NCBI RefSeq assembly: GCF_022347765.1
Contig: NZ_JAKRFZ010000010.1
Location: 124,001-188,000 of the forward strand
DNA from: Pseudoalteromonas sp. OOF1S-7
GTDB taxonomy: Bacteria > Pseudomonadota > Gammaproteobacteria > Enterobacterales > Alteromonadaceae
Direction of reading: 5' to 3'
DNA: 64,000 nucleotides
Part shown: piece by piece, positions 36,997 to 46,984 of the stretch
Position numbering within the stretch: position 1 is the stretch's first letter
Layout of the letters: the number at the start of each line of letters is the position of its first letter
The notes under the pieces: model-generated
What the model saw: only the letters and a program-made list of their open reading frames with translations
Database searches by the model: none
What the model was told of the DNA's origin: nothing
Translations under genes and position numbers: made by a program

Positions 36997-38038
36997 CGTT
37001 TCTTTTCAGTTGTTGATTGTTAGGAATATCTTGGCTTGCTTGTTTACCCAGCAGTGATTCATATTCTTCTGCTAAAAACTCACCTGTACCGGGTCGTTTT
37101 ACCCACAGGTTATCTTTTGTAAACACATCGCCGGCTTTAATTTCTGCAATGGTGACAACACTCGCGTATGCGAAATCAATCGTTACCTGCTCCTCTGCCA
37201 CGGCGCATTTGCGCCCTCCACGCATTTTCTTCATACGCTTTGATTGAGCAATCAGCTCCGCACATTCAGCAGGGTCCATAGAGCAACAAATATCTGGCCC
37301 GGTACGCGTCTCTTTACAGTCAATGAAGTGTCTCTCCAGGATAGACGCGCCAGCAGCAACGGCACCCAAACAGGCTAGGTTATCAATACTGTGGTCGGAA
37401 AGGCCGACAACCGCATCAGGAAAAGCTTCCTGTAGCTCTTCCATCGCGCCAATACGAATTAAATGATCTTCAGTCGGATACAAATTTGTTGTGTGCAGCA
37501 GACTAAATGGCGTTTCGTGCTTTCTGAAAATTTCTACCGCCTTTCTGATTGACTCAATGTCATTCATACCAGTGCTTAAGATCACTGGCTTTTTAAAGCT
37601 GGCGATCAGATCAATTAGCGGGTAGTTATTGCATTCACCAGACCCAATTTTATAAGCCTCAACACCCATGCGCTCAAGTCTTAGTGCCGCGGCTCTGGAA
37701 AAAGGTGTGCTAATGAAAATTGCACCTTTTGACTCAATATAGTGCTTGAGTTTTGCCTCTTCTTCTTCATTTAATGCGCACCTTTCCATAATTTCATATA
37801 TGGATACATCGGCATTACCAGGAATGACATTTTTTGCTTCCTGGCTCATTTCATCTTCTACGACGTGTGTCTGGTGCTTAATAATCTCTGCGCCAGCACT
37901 GATAGCCGCGTCGACAATCTCAAAAGCCGTTTCTAGCGAGCCTTCATGATTAATACCAATTTCAGCAATCACTAATGGATCATAATCTAGGCCGACTTTA
38001 CGCCCTGAAATTTCAAACACTGGATTAGTCATATTCAT
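36986..38038 (-). CDS. neuB: Nonulosonic acid synthase (NeuB/LegI)
   Basis: PEP-condensing synthase of 350 aa that forms N-acetylneuraminate or legionaminate. The NeuB TIM-barrel begins [12 protein letters not shown] and contains [26 protein letters not shown] and VGLSDHS; the SAF domain occupies about 285-350. The sequence reads closely like C. jejuni NeuB1. It overlaps neuA by 14 bases. Its product goes to NeuA. Confidence 0.93.
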   Translation of the reverse strand: MNMTNPVFEISGRKVGLDYDPLVIAEIGINHEGSLETAFEIVDAAISAGAEIIKHQTHVVEDEMSQEAKNVIPGNADVSIYEIMERCALNEEEEAKLKHYIESKGAIFISTPFSRAAALRLERMGVEAYKIGSGECNNYPLIDLIASFKKPVILSTGMNDIESIRKAVEIFRKHETPFSLLHTTNLYPTEDHLIRIGAMEELQEAFPDAVVGLSDHSIDNLACLGAVAAGASILERHFIDCKETRTGPDICCSMDPAECAELIAQSKRMKKMRGGRKCAVAEEQVTIDFAYASVVTIAEIKAGDVFTKDNLWVKRPGTGEFLAEEYESLLGKQASQDIPNNQQLKRNDVR

Positions 38039-38714
38039 TACTCTTAATTAATTTTTCAACATTTAATAAATCTTCTAACGTATCAATATCTGCTGATTCA
38101 CTATGTGACATAATGAAAGGGAACACATCCGTTCTTGGAAATTGGCTCCTTTTCTTAAATTCATCAACGTTGAAAACGTATATCGCACCATTGGGCTGAA
38201 ATGCTCTGGGAAGATCTTGCCGTCGACTATAAGGCGCCTCAGCGCTATATAACCCCACAATATGACCGCCTTCTGTTTCTACATAGGCTTTAACCGGCGT
38301 ATGGTGGGGCTCGAATACACTGAGCACTAAGCTGGCATTTTCCTTTTTATACGTCTCAATAGCACTTTTGATATGTGAAGACGTCCTGAGTGGTGAAGTT
38401 GGCTGCAGTAACACCATAGTATCAAAATCGAGACCTGTCTCTTCCAGCACCGATATGGCATGAGCAATTACCGGCTCACTCCCTGCGGTATCTGACGCAA
38501 GGTCACCAGGCCTTACGATTACTTGTGCACCATACTCTCTGCTCACCTCAGCGATTTCATTGTCATCAGTTGATACATAAACACCACTGAATTGATGAGA
38601 GTCTAACGCAGCTTTAATAGTCCAACCGATCAGCGGTATTCCATTTAAGGGGTAGACGTTTTTTCGAGGCAGGCCTTTGGACCCACCTCTTGCCGTTATC
38701 AGCGCAATACTCAT
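38025..38714 (-). CDS. neuA: CMP-nonulosonate cytidylyltransferase (NeuA/LegF)
   Basis: Nucleotidyltransferase of 229 aa starting [17 protein letters not shown], the CMP-sialate synthetase signature, with the later [10 protein letters not shown] motif. It activates the NeuB product with CTP. No acetyl-hydrolase domain follows. It lies 35 bases downstream of wzc, so system A transcription probably continues into it. Confidence 0.92.
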   Translation of the reverse strand: MSIALITARGGSKGLPRKNVYPLNGIPLIGWTIKAALDSHQFSGVYVSTDDNEIAEVSREYGAQVIVRPGDLASDTAGSEPVIAHAISVLEETGLDFDTMVLLQPTSPLRTSSHIKSAIETYKKENASLVLSVFEPHHTPVKAYVETEGGHIVGLYSAEAPYSRRQDLPRAFQPNGAIYVFNVDEFKKRSQFPRTDVFPFIMSHSESADIDTLEDLLNVEKLIKSNEYD

Positions 38715-38749
38715 GTGAACTCTATATCATTGTATCTTCAAGCAAGGAG

Positions 38750-40981
38750 CTACTTTTCAGATTTATACTCGTAGTTGTAGTAACCGTAATAACCGTAGGC
38801 ATTTGCAGACTTACGTACCACACCATTAAACACCACGCCCTTAACATCAATGCCGTTTTGTTCAAATCGGTTACGGGTGATTTCTAACTCTTTTGCATGG
38901 TTCTGACCAAAACGAGAAACAAGCAACGTAGTACCCGCGTGTGCACTAACAATAGCAGGATCTGTTACAGCGAGTATGGGTGGGGTATCTACGATTACCA
39001 GATCATAGGCAGCACTGACTTCTCCAATGAGTTTGGTGAAGTTTTCATGCATCAACAGTTCTGACGGATTTGGTGGGATCTGCCCACGAGTAATCACCTC
39101 AAGTCCCTCAACCTGTGTTTTCTTAACAACCTGCTCCAGCGTTAAGCGGCCTGATAAATAGTCACTTAAACCATTGTCCCACTTCATACCAAACTGAGTT
39201 TGCAGATACCCTTTACGCATATCACCGTCAATCACCAACACACTTTTACCACTTTGCGCCAAGATCGTTGCAAGGTTAACAGTGACGAATGACTTACCTA
39301 CGCCCGGACTCGGGCCTGATATTGCAATGACGTTGTTTTTTGCTTCTAACATTGCAAAGTGAAGACTGGTACGCAGACTTCGTAATGCTTCCACCGACAA
39401 GTCAGCAGGATTGTCTATTGCAAGTATCGATTTTGCTTTTGCAACTTTACCTTTACGCGCCTTTGCAAAGCCAGTTAGCTTCACCTGGTACTCAGAAAAC
39501 GGAATACTTGCATAGACAGGTAAACCGAGTGCCTCAATTTCTGCGGGATCCTCGATACCCTTATGTAATGCTTTGCGAATCAAAACAATTGCGACAGCAC
39601 ACAGTCCGCCCAGCAAAGTGGCCATTACTACGATGAGGGCTTTTTTCGGCTTAACTGGACGCGTAGTGTTGGCCTGAGCGTAATCAACGATACGGACGTT
39701 CCCAACGGTGCCGGCGCGCACAATATCCAATTCCTGAGTTTTTGCTAGCAGCAACGTATAGATTTCATTATTAACTTCAACGTCTCGCTTCAGTCTCAGT
39801 AACTCTCTTTGCGTTTCAGGTAAGTCCTGAACTTCTCCTGTCAATTCATTGCGCTGACGTTTAACAGTATCTATTTGCTCTACAACACCGCGATATGACG
39901 GGTGCTCACGCTTAAACTTACGACCCAGTTCTAAGCGACGAAGCTCTAGTTCCTGTAACTTTGTTTCTAGTGCCACAATTTGCTCAAGTACACCTTGAGT
40001 TTCTAAACTGATATCGATCGATTCTTGGCGGATCTGATAATTGTTAAATGCTTTTTCAGCTCTCTCAAGACTTCGCTTAACCTCTGGTAGTTGAATTTCC
40101 AGGAATTCCAGCGACTTCTGAGCCTCAGCACTGTTGCGCTCAACGTTTCGACGAACGTAGATAGCTGCGACTTTATCCAGTACCATCTCAGCATACATCG
40201 GGTCTTCATGCTGGAAAGAGAGATTGATAATACCTGAGTCTTTGCCTTTCTCCGAAGCGGAAATCCAGCTTTGTAGATCTAAAATAGTCTGCAAACGGTT
40301 GCGCTTAACGATTGAAAATTCAGTCCCTTCTCTGGCAACTAGGGTTCTGATTGCAATTTCAAATGTCCCTTGTTTTACTTCCTCGCCCACTTTGCCGGAT
40401 AGCACTTCTTGCCCATCGGCATCGAGCAAAGTGAAGCCATTGCCCGCTGTTACACGTATCACATACTCCATTCCCAGGGCCCGGTTTGGTACGTTGAATC
40501 TGTGTACATCGATTCTTTCACCACCCCATGCAAAAGATTCAGCACCAAACGATGGCTCTGCAATTTCATTCTCTTCTGTGGCCACGAACTTGCGAAAGCT
40601 TCTTCCACCAATCACCGGGAATAGTTTCGGCTGGACAACCATATCGAGCTTTAACTGATCAACGGCTTCTCCAATCACACTCCGGGACTTAAGTAGCTCG
40701 ATCTCCGTCACCGCTGCTGATGTACTTTCAAACATACCTGACACATCATCAAAACCAGGCACGGAACTGCCTTTTTCTTCGACCTGAACCATTGCAGTTG
40801 CTTGATAGATTGGCGTACTAAAGACCGCATAGCCAACCCCCAGGAGCATAAAGAGTGTCGTGATTCCAACGATAAACCACTTGGCATCGAGTAAAGCACC
40901 GAACAATGCCATAAGGTCGAACTCTTGAATATTATCGCTTTCCGACTTCTGTTGGGTGATTAGATTTGGCTGAGCATTCAT
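38750..40981 (-). CDS. wzc: Wzc-type polysaccharide co-polymerase and tyrosine autokinase
   Basis: Inner membrane protein of 743 aa that controls chain length and export in Wzy-dependent capsules. TM1 is at about 36-54, a coiled periplasmic domain follows, TM2 is at 448-468, then the kinase domain with Walker A GPSPGVGKS (556-564) and a Walker A' near VIDGDMRKG. The C-terminus has a tyrosine cluster (YGYYGYYNYEY). The ATG at 40981 is chosen over a TTG extension. It follows wzb by 14 bases. Confidence 0.93.
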   Translation of the reverse strand: MNAQPNLITQQKSESDNIQEFDLMALFGALLDAKWFIVGITTLFMLLGVGYAVFSTPIYQATAMVQVEEKGSSVPGFDDVSGMFESTSAAVTEIELLKSRSVIGEAVDQLKLDMVVQPKLFPVIGGRSFRKFVATEENEIAEPSFGAESFAWGGERIDVHRFNVPNRALGMEYVIRVTAGNGFTLLDADGQEVLSGKVGEEVKQGTFEIAIRTLVAREGTEFSIVKRNRLQTILDLQSWISASEKGKDSGIINLSFQHEDPMYAEMVLDKVAAIYVRRNVERNSAEAQKSLEFLEIQLPEVKRSLERAEKAFNNYQIRQESIDISLETQGVLEQIVALETKLQELELRRLELGRKFKREHPSYRGVVEQIDTVKRQRNELTGEVQDLPETQRELLRLKRDVEVNNEIYTLLLAKTQELDIVRAGTVGNVRIVDYAQANTTRPVKPKKALIVVMATLLGGLCAVAIVLIRKALHKGIEDPAEIEALGLPVYASIPFSEYQVKLTGFAKARKGKVAKAKSILAIDNPADLSVEALRSLRTSLHFAMLEAKNNVIAISGPSPGVGKSFVTVNLATILAQSGKSVLVIDGDMRKGYLQTQFGMKWDNGLSDYLSGRLTLEQVVKKTQVEGLEVITRGQIPPNPSELLMHENFTKLIGEVSAAYDLVIVDTPPILAVTDPAIVSAHAGTTLLVSRFGQNHAKELEITRNRFEQNGIDVKGVVFNGVVRKSANAYGYYGYYNYEYKSEK

Positions 40982-40995
40982 ATACTCACGATTCC

Positions 40996-41430
40996 TTATA
41001 AATACTGTTGCCAAGCGCTACAAGCGCTTTCAATAAGACCATACACGTGCTCAAACGCTTCTCGCGACTGTCTGTATGGATCCGGAATTTCTTTATCGCC
41101 GATCCATTTACCAAGCAAAAAAGTTTTGCCCCGCGCTTGTGGAAATCGCCCACAAAGATCGGTCATATGTCTGTGTTCCATCACCAAAATAAGGCTGTTC
41201 TCTGACACAACAGAGGCCGTCAGTTGGCGCCCTTGATGAGCGCTCATATCTATGCCATGCTCATTAGCCAGTTTCTGCGCCATGTTATCTGCAGACTTAC
41301 CCGCCAGTGCAGTTAAACCTGCCGATGACACCTCAATGTTCTTTCCTTCGAGTTTACTCTTTAACAGATATTCCGCTGTCGGACTGCGGCATATATTCCC
41401 CGCACAAACCATTAATACACTATCGAACAT
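40996..41430 (-). CDS. wzb: Low-molecular-weight protein tyrosine phosphatase Wzb
   Basis: Phosphatase of 144 aa that removes phosphate from the Wzc tyrosine tail. The active site CX5R is C9 to R15 in CAGNICRS, and the general acid lies in the PDPYR motif near residue 116. It stands between wza and wzc, the usual order. Cytoplasmic. Confidence 0.93.
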   Translation of the reverse strand: MFDSVLMVCAGNICRSPTAEYLLKSKLEGKNIEVSSAGLTALAGKSADNMAQKLANEHGIDMSAHQGRQLTASVVSENSLILVMEHRHMTDLCGRFPQARGKTFLLGKWIGDKEIPDPYRQSREAFEHVYGLIESACSAWQQYL

Positions 41431-41442
41431 GAATACTCACAA

Positions 41443-42558
41443 TTATTGATTGTCTATATCTTGGATGGCATCGACTGTTGACAGCGATGGCAATAATAGG
41501 CTAATAACCTTGTTCCAACGAGCAAGAGGTGCACTCGTCACGTAAACAATATCTTGTGGCTGAAGCTCGAACTGTTCAGCAAGTACCAATGCCGCTACAT
41601 TTTTGGCGTGAAGCTGATAAACATCCGCTAGCACTCCATCTTGATCCATATCCCGTTTTCTCAAGACAAACACACCATTCGCATCAGCCGTTCGCTCGTT
41701 AAAGCCTCCTACTTCAGAAAGTGCTTCTGCCAGGCTTAAACCATAGCGATTTACTGGTACCTTGCCCGCCTTGGAGACTTCACCCAATACATATACATTG
41801 CGTTTGTCGTTACGCCCAATATGGATGAGGTCACCGTGCTGCAGCAATCTATTTTGTGAAATATCGCCCTTGGCATAAAAATCATCTAAGCGAATAACTT
41901 CTGTTTTTGCGCCTCGGGAAAAAGTGACCGTTTGCCAGTCCGCACTTTCGGTTAAGCCACCGGCCTGATTGATGGCATCAACCAAGGTTACTGGAGTTTC
42001 AGTGATAGGATAAACACCGGGCTTAGTAACTTCGCCTGTGACATAAGTCTTTTGGCTTTTAAATCCGACAACCTTAACATCGATTTGTGGTTCTTCAATA
42101 ACACGGCTTAAACGCTTTACAAGCTCATCCCGCAACTCGGTCACGGTTTTGCCTGCTGCGGGCACTTTTGGCGCGTATGCGAAAGTAATTGTACCGTCTG
42201 ATTGAACTCTGAAACCATCAAACTCAGCGGTCCTTTGAACGGCCGCTGGAATCGTCAATTCTGGGTGATCCCAAACGCCGATAGTGATCACATCTCCGAC
42301 ACCCAGACGATATTCATATTCAGATAGATCAAGGCCGGTTAAATTAGAATGTAAAGGTGAGTCTGAATTGCCAGCCTTATGCTCTTTAACGAGTTGAGCA
42401 TCAATAAGGTGGATATTGATTTTCTCCAGGTCTTTTTCTAAGTTAGCTGACTGTTCATTTGAGCTTATTCCCTCAAAATGGCCACCTGGAATGATCGAAC
42501 AGCCACTCATTGCAAGCAATACCGTAGCCGCAATGATGGTTTTACAGCTTGACGCCAT
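41443..42558 (-). CDS. wza: Wza outer membrane polysaccharide export lipoprotein
   Basis: Lipoprotein of 371 aa forming the outer membrane channel for system A. The lipobox LAMSGC places the lipid on C20, followed by the polysaccharide export (Poly_export) and SLBB domains. The start at 42558 has GGAAG upstream and gives a normal signal peptide; the longer ORF is rejected. It is the first gene after the JUMPstart/ops leader, so it heads the system A transcript. Confidence 0.93.
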   Translation of the reverse strand: MASSCKTIIAATVLLAMSGCSIIPGGHFEGISSNEQSANLEKDLEKINIHLIDAQLVKEHKAGNSDSPLHSNLTGLDLSEYEYRLGVGDVITIGVWDHPELTIPAAVQRTAEFDGFRVQSDGTITFAYAPKVPAAGKTVTELRDELVKRLSRVIEEPQIDVKVVGFKSQKTYVTGEVTKPGVYPITETPVTLVDAINQAGGLTESADWQTVTFSRGAKTEVIRLDDFYAKGDISQNRLLQHGDLIHIGRNDKRNVYVLGEVSKAGKVPVNRYGLSLAEALSEVGGFNERTADANGVFVLRKRDMDQDGVLADVYQLHAKNVAALVLAEQFELQPQDIVYVTSAPLARWNKVISLLLPSLSTVDAIQDIDNQ

Positions 42559-42751
42559 TATTTCTTCCCAACAATTTGAATTTTTCTTTTGATTACTTAG
42601 TAAAAACTTAGCAGGGCCAATTAAAGCATGCGCGATTGTTAATCGCAAGTATCAACCCTTGTGAAGTTACTGCCCGTTAAAAGGAGATGTGTTAAAAATA
42701 CAACTCTCAGCTAAAAACCAATCGTGCTGACTGAAATTGGGCCGGTTAGAC

Positions 42752-42784
42752 ACGCTTCCGCCCTTGGGTTACAGCCCCCCAATT
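42752..42784 (-). promoter_or_regulatory. JUMPstart / ops element upstream of wza
   Basis: On the minus strand the sequence reads GGGGGCTGTAACCCAAGGGCGGAAGCGT-like, aligned with the JUMPstart consensus. The ops core GGCGGTAGCGT appears as GGCGGAAGCGT (42752-42762), one mismatch. It is about 190 bases upstream of wza and within its likely leader. RfaH loads on RNA polymerase at such sites and suppresses early termination in long polysaccharide operons. The rfaH-like gene lies just upstream. Confidence 0.8.
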
Positions 42785-42855
42785 ACCGTTTTTACTTAGA
42801 CTACGCCTAGTCTGTTACCTCTTAAAGACTGTCTAAATATCCATTGTGATGAGGT

Positions 42856-42883
42856 ATTGTATTCGTTTATGTTAAAGGACAAA
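42856..42883 (-). promoter_or_regulatory. Putative system A promoter
   Basis: Minus-strand TTTGTC (42878-42883) and TACAAT (42856-42861) are 16 bases apart. The expected start is about 90 bases before the ops element, consistent with ops lying in the transcribed leader. Confidence 0.45.
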
Positions 42884-43020
42884 AAGTACCGGCTCGTGCA
42901 CTAATGAAGCCACTTTAAGGACAGATGCAGCTATGTACATCCGTTGTTGCTGACAACATAAAGAAATAGAATACACAAATTATTTAAAAAATAAATAAGC
43001 ATAAAGGATTGCTTTCCTGT

Positions 43021-43497
43021 TCAGGATCTGGCAACAATCCCATTATCAACAACAATTTTTGCCTGCTGATTAAGTAGTTTCACTAACAATATAGATCGAC
43101 TATCACCATCCGATTGCTGATAAATCGCATGAAGATCTTTGAAACAGCCTTCAGTTAGCAGCACGGTATCCCCTCTGTTTAACTCACATCGTTGCTCCCT
43201 TTTCGCTCTGTCCTTTAATTCAACAATCAGTGCTTCCGGAACCATTTGCAAGCGTATACCACAGCGCACAAAGTCAGAAATGCCCCGAGTATTTCGCACT
43301 GCGGAAATTTGTATAGAAAAGGGATCGAGACGTACAAAAAGATACCGAGGGAATAGTGGTTGCAGCGTAACACGGCTGCATGCCGTCTTACGTTTTGAGA
43401 GTCTTGGTAGATAAGATTCAATACCTTGACTTCTAAGATTATCTTGAGCTCTCTGTTCCTGTTTAGGTTTACAGTAGAGTAGATACCAGCATTCCAT
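43021..43497 (-). CDS. rfaH: RfaH-like transcription antiterminator
   Basis: NusG-family elongation factor of 158 aa, close to RfaH in length and pattern: WYLLYCKPKQEQRAQ at the start, PLFPRYLFVRLDP, NTRGISDFVRCG, and a KOW-like C-terminus with TEGCFKDLHAIYQ. It would be recruited at an ops element and keep RNA polymerase moving through long operons. The JUMPstart/ops element lies about 240 bases downstream, ahead of wza, so it is probably a local regulator for system A. The ATG at 43497 is preferred to a TTG five codons earlier. Whether it is the only RfaH in the genome is unknown. Confidence 0.9.
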   Translation of the reverse strand: MECWYLLYCKPKQEQRAQDNLRSQGIESYLPRLSKRKTACSRVTLQPLFPRYLFVRLDPFSIQISAVRNTRGISDFVRCGIRLQMVPEALIVELKDRAKREQRCELNRGDTVLLTEGCFKDLHAIYQQSDGDSRSILLVKLLNQQAKIVVDNGIVARS

Positions 43498-43601
43498 GCA
43501 ATAGCTTCCCAATACTAACGATGACGATATGAAAAAAGTATTATACCGGTTTTATCAAGTGAGTCCAGTTCCTAACAGGTGAGTTCTGCGTGAATCTCCC
43601 C

Positions 43602-43629
43602 AGTGGCGCTTGATGTGAAAAGTGCCACC
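43602..43629 (-). terminator. Possible hairpin between ugd and rfaH
   Basis: Minus-strand GGTGGCACTT and AAGCGCCACT pair with one mismatch and one wobble, 13 bases after the ugd stop. No U-tract is present, so this may be a weak or Rho-assisted terminator between system B and rfaH. Confidence 0.4.
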
Positions 43630-43642
43630 GGGACAGAACAAG

Positions 43643-44809
43643 TTAGTCACTACCAAATAAATCTCGGGTGTAAACCTTCTCTGCAACATCTCGAATGTCT
43701 TCAACCATTCTGTTTGATACGATCACATCCGAGATTTTTTTGAACTCATTCAGATCATTGATAACCCGAGAATGGAAAAATTCACTCTCATTCAGGACCG
43801 GCTCATAAATGACAACCTCTATACCCTCAGCTTTGATTCGCTTCATGACGCCCTGAATAGCCGAAGCTCTAAAGTTATCGGAGCCACTTTTCATGATCAG
43901 ACGATAAATACCCACAACTTCAGGCTTGCGCTTCAAAATTGACTCAGCGACATAATCTTTACGTGTGTCATTGGCGTCAACAATGGCACGGATAAGGTTA
44001 TTCGGTACATCCTGATAGTTGGCTAACAATTGTTTAGTGTCTTTTGGCAGGCAGTAACCACCGTAGCCAAACGAGGGGTTGTTGTAATGTCTACCAATGC
44101 GAGGGTCCAATCCCACTCCTTCAATGATTTGCTTAGAGTCTAGCCCATGCGTTTCAGCATAAGTATCAAGCTCATTGAAATAAGCCACTCGCATTGCCAG
44201 ATAGGTATTTGAAAACAACTTGATGGCTTCTGCTTCGGTAGAGTCCGTGAACAGCACATCCACGTCTGCCTTAATAGCCCCCTCTTGAAGTAAATGGGCA
44301 AAACTTTCCGCGCGTTCTGAGCGTTCACCGACGATGATCCGCGAAGGATACAAATTATCGTAAAGAGCCTTCCCTTCTCGTAAAAACTCCGGGGAGAAGA
44401 ATATGTTATCTATACCAAATTGCTTTTTTACGCGTTCAGTATAGCCAACTGGAACCGTCGATTTGATTACCATTACGGCATTTACGTTGTACTCAAGTAC
44501 ATCGCTGATCACCGCTTCGACTGACTTCGTATTGAAGTTATTGGTTTCAGGGTCGTAATCGGTGGGTGTCGCAATAACAACGTAATCAGCATCCGCGTAT
44601 GCAGTAGCCTTATCAGTCGTAGCGTGTAGCTTAAGCGGCTGGGAAGTAAGATAGTGAGATATCTCAGGATCGACTATTGGCGACTGTTTGTTTTTTAACA
44701 GGGATACCTTGTTTTCATCGATATCTAATGCAATAACATCATTGTTCTGTGCAAGCAAAATAGCATTGGAAAGTCCTACATAGCCAATGCCCACGATAGT
44801 GATTTTCAT
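43643..44809 (-). CDS. ugd: UDP-glucose 6-dehydrogenase Ugd
   Basis: Enzyme of 388 aa making UDP-glucuronic acid from UDP-glucose with two NAD+. The Rossmann motif GIGYVGLSN is at 7-15; the catalytic C253 is in [20 protein letters not shown] closes the protein as in E. coli Ugd, and the length is the same. It supplies glucuronate to one or both polysaccharides. A 476-base space precedes it, so it likely has its own promoter. Confidence 0.95.
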   Translation of the reverse strand: MKITIVGIGYVGLSNAILLAQNNDVIALDIDENKVSLLKNKQSPIVDPEISHYLTSQPLKLHATTDKATAYADADYVVIATPTDYDPETNNFNTKSVEAVISDVLEYNVNAVMVIKSTVPVGYTERVKKQFGIDNIFFSPEFLREGKALYDNLYPSRIIVGERSERAESFAHLLQEGAIKADVDVLFTDSTEAEAIKLFSNTYLAMRVAYFNELDTYAETHGLDSKQIIEGVGLDPRIGRHYNNPSFGYGGYCLPKDTKQLLANYQDVPNNLIRAIVDANDTRKDYVAESILKRKPEVVGIYRLIMKSGSDNFRASAIQGVMKRIKAEGIEVVIYEPVLNESEFFHSRVINDLNEFKKISDVIVSNRMVEDIRDVAEKVYTRDLFGSD

Positions 44810-45285
44810 ATCTGTATTTACTCCCGGCCCTTGCTGAAACTAAACGAAAAATAACGATTGTAGGGCTTACATATATTGCGCCATTCTATCATAGCAGCCT
44901 CTACTCTGTAAGCTTTGGAAACCAAGACAAAGATAAGGAATATACCCTACAAAGCGATGCCCTCTCTGATTGTAACCGCAGAGCAAAAGGCGCTTACACT
45001 CAGTTCAGAGGACAGGACAAAAACGAAACCTAGTGTCGATTTTTTACTCCATATAGTACGCAGATAAAAATATGGAGCTACTTTATATTAGCAAAAATGT
45101 TAATGTGCCACGAACACAGCTTTTGAGTGGGTCAGTTAGATAACCTGATAATGTTCATATTCTTAATTAGTTAGGTTTTTCACATTAAATATGAAGCATA
45201 CTAAACTGGCTATTTTGTAGCGGCTGGACAAGCCGTCGAACTTGACTAAGGGTTACCGATAAGCTTTGAGTAACTTAAACCAGCA
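44810..45285. other. Intergenic region upstream of ugd
   Basis: No gene is seen. CGGCT and AGCCG (about 45222-45236) form a short hairpin near the end of the GT2 gene. Possible minus-strand promoter elements lie within the AT-rich part but cannot be fixed. The region separates ugd from the rest of system B. Confidence 0.35.
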
Positions 45286-46029
45286 TTACTTTTTGTATTT
45301 GAGATAGCCTTTGAGCAAATATTCCAAAAAATAACGAGATGACAGCAAGACGTTTAACCCCATCACTTCTCTATACAACCGCCACTGCCAGACAATGATC
45401 TTGAATTTGTTTTTCGACATGCCTGAATCAGTTCTGTAAAGCGCGAGAGGCTCTTGCAACGATGCCGCCATGGGGATCTGTTTCAGAATTGTCAGCCAAA
45501 GAGCATGATCTTGCCTTTTCCGGATCGAGGGCATATAAACTTTGCCCAGCTTTTCAGCGTCATACATAGCGGTCAGGCAGCCAATGACATTACTTCCCAA
45601 CAATTGTTTAAACGTGACTGATTTAGGCGGGATGACCAGCCCAAGCTTCGCGTCAGTCGTAAATTTCTGGTAAGCTGTGAAGGTAAGCGCATGATCGTTC
45701 TCAAGCGCAAACGCCACCTGCTTCTCAAGCTTTTCGGGAAGCCATAAGTCATCGGAGTCAAGAAAAGCAATAAAACGCCCCTCAGCACGGCTTATTGCAT
45801 TATTTCGTGCCAACCCTGCTCCGCCGTTTTGACTCTGAACACACAGTTTGATGCGAGGATCTTTCTTTGCTTCTTCTTTAATTAACTCGACGGTACCATC
45901 CGTAGATAAATCGTCTGTAATCAACAGTTCCCAGTTTTGGTAGGTCTGTTCAATAACCGAGCGAATACTCTCTACTACATACTTTTCAGCATTATAAGTT
46001 GGCATGATAACTGAAACTAAAGGTTCCAT
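45286..46029 (-). CDS. GT2 family glycosyltransferase
   Basis: GT-A inverting transferase of 247 aa. VSVIMPTYNAEKYV opens the nucleotide-binding domain, and the DXD-like FLDSDDLW lies near residue 90-97. It has no membrane domain and likely adds a sugar to the lipid-linked repeat of system B. Donor and acceptor are unknown. It ends the putative short operon with the sugar transferase upstream. Confidence 0.83.
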   Translation of the reverse strand: MEPLVSVIMPTYNAEKYVVESIRSVIEQTYQNWELLITDDLSTDGTVELIKEEAKKDPRIKLCVQSQNGGAGLARNNAISRAEGRFIAFLDSDDLWLPEKLEKQVAFALENDHALTFTAYQKFTTDAKLGLVIPPKSVTFKQLLGSNVIGCLTAMYDAEKLGKVYMPSIRKRQDHALWLTILKQIPMAASLQEPLALYRTDSGMSKNKFKIIVWQWRLYREVMGLNVLLSSRYFLEYLLKGYLKYKK

Positions 46030-46033
46030 TACA

Positions 46034-46984
46034 CTAACGCCCCATACCCATAATGACGACCTTTACGGTTTTAAGCATGATTTTAATATCAATATAAGTG
46101 CTATGATGTTTGATATAGTGAATATCGTATTTGTGCTTCCAAATCGCATCTTGCACAGATGCCCCATATGGGTAGCTGACCTGAGCTAAACCAGTAACAC
46201 CAGGTTTTACTGCATGACGGAATCTATAATACTTAATTTCGTTTTCAAGGGTTTCAATGAAGATTTCACGCTCGGGACGAGGGCCAACCATGGACATCTC
46301 ACCTTTCAAAACATTCAGTAGCTGAGGAAGTTCATCTATACGTGTTTTACGAATAAACTTGCCGACCTTAGTTACTCGGCTATCATTCTTCGTTGCCCAT
46401 TGCGCGCCTCCTTTCTCGGCATCTGTGCGCATAGAGCGAAATTTAATAACGTCAAACTCAATATTATATTGTCCGGTTCTTCTTTGTTTATAAAAGATTG
46501 GACCAGCTGATTCGAGTTTGATCATCAATGCTGCAATAATGGAGATAGGCGCAGTGAGAACTAATAGTATCAGAGCAGAGAAAATATCGATGACCCTTTT
46601 TGCTCGTTGAGTACGCTTCGTAGATAGAATTGAAAACGCTTTCTGATGTAAAAAGTAACTACTTTTCAATAAAGAAACTTCAGTGTAGCCACATCTCTCA
46701 TCTAAATAGCTAACCAGCGGCTCAACCCAAGCACCATATTCGGTTGCAGACACTAAGAATTCTCTTTCGTCATCACTTAGCCTTGTATTTTCGAAGTGCG
46801 TAATTACTTTTTGATCCAGGTTAGTCAACTGATAATCATTAAAAATAACTTTGACGTCACTACCAGCAAGAACTTCTCTGATAACATCAACCTGATCATT
46901 CGGACAATATACATAAATTTCTTTTGCTTTATAAGCATATTTTGGTGCTTTAAAAGACTTACTTTTTTTAAATTTATTTACCAT
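46034..46984 (-). CDS. Initiating sugar transferase with N-terminal extension (system B)
   Basis: Polyprenyl-phosphate sugar phosphotransferase of 316 aa. The catalytic domain covers about 115-316, with one membrane segment near 130-152, FDVIKFRSM, the DE pair in RIDELPQLLN and GEMSMVGPRPE. Residues 1-115 are not a WcaJ-like multi-helix domain but a soluble region rich in charged residues, perhaps a Rossmann-like regulatory part. It should start the system B repeat unit. It has a 323-base upstream gap, so separate control is possible. Confidence 0.83.
   Translation of the reverse strand: MVNKFKKSKSFKAPKYAYKAKEIYVYCPNDQVDVIREVLAGSDVKVIFNDYQLTNLDQKVITHFENTRLSDDEREFLVSATEYGAWVEPLVSYLDERCGYTEVSLLKSSYFLHQKAFSILSTKRTQRAKRVIDIFSALILLVLTAPISIIAALMIKLESAGPIFYKQRRTGQYNIEFDVIKFRSMRTDAEKGGAQWATKNDSRVTKVGKFIRKTRIDELPQLLNVLKGEMSMVGPRPEREIFIETLENEIKYYRFRHAVKPGVTGLAQVSYPYGASVQDAIWKHKYDIHYIKHHSTYIDIKIMLKTVKVVIMGMGR

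Larger units (their letters stand above)
42559..43020. other. System A leader region
   Basis: These 462 bases between rfaH and wza hold the putative promoter, a small hairpin (AGACTA/TAGTCT with loop CGCC, 42798-42813), the JUMPstart/ops element and about 190 bases of untranslated leader before wza. No gene is seen here. Confidence 0.65.
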
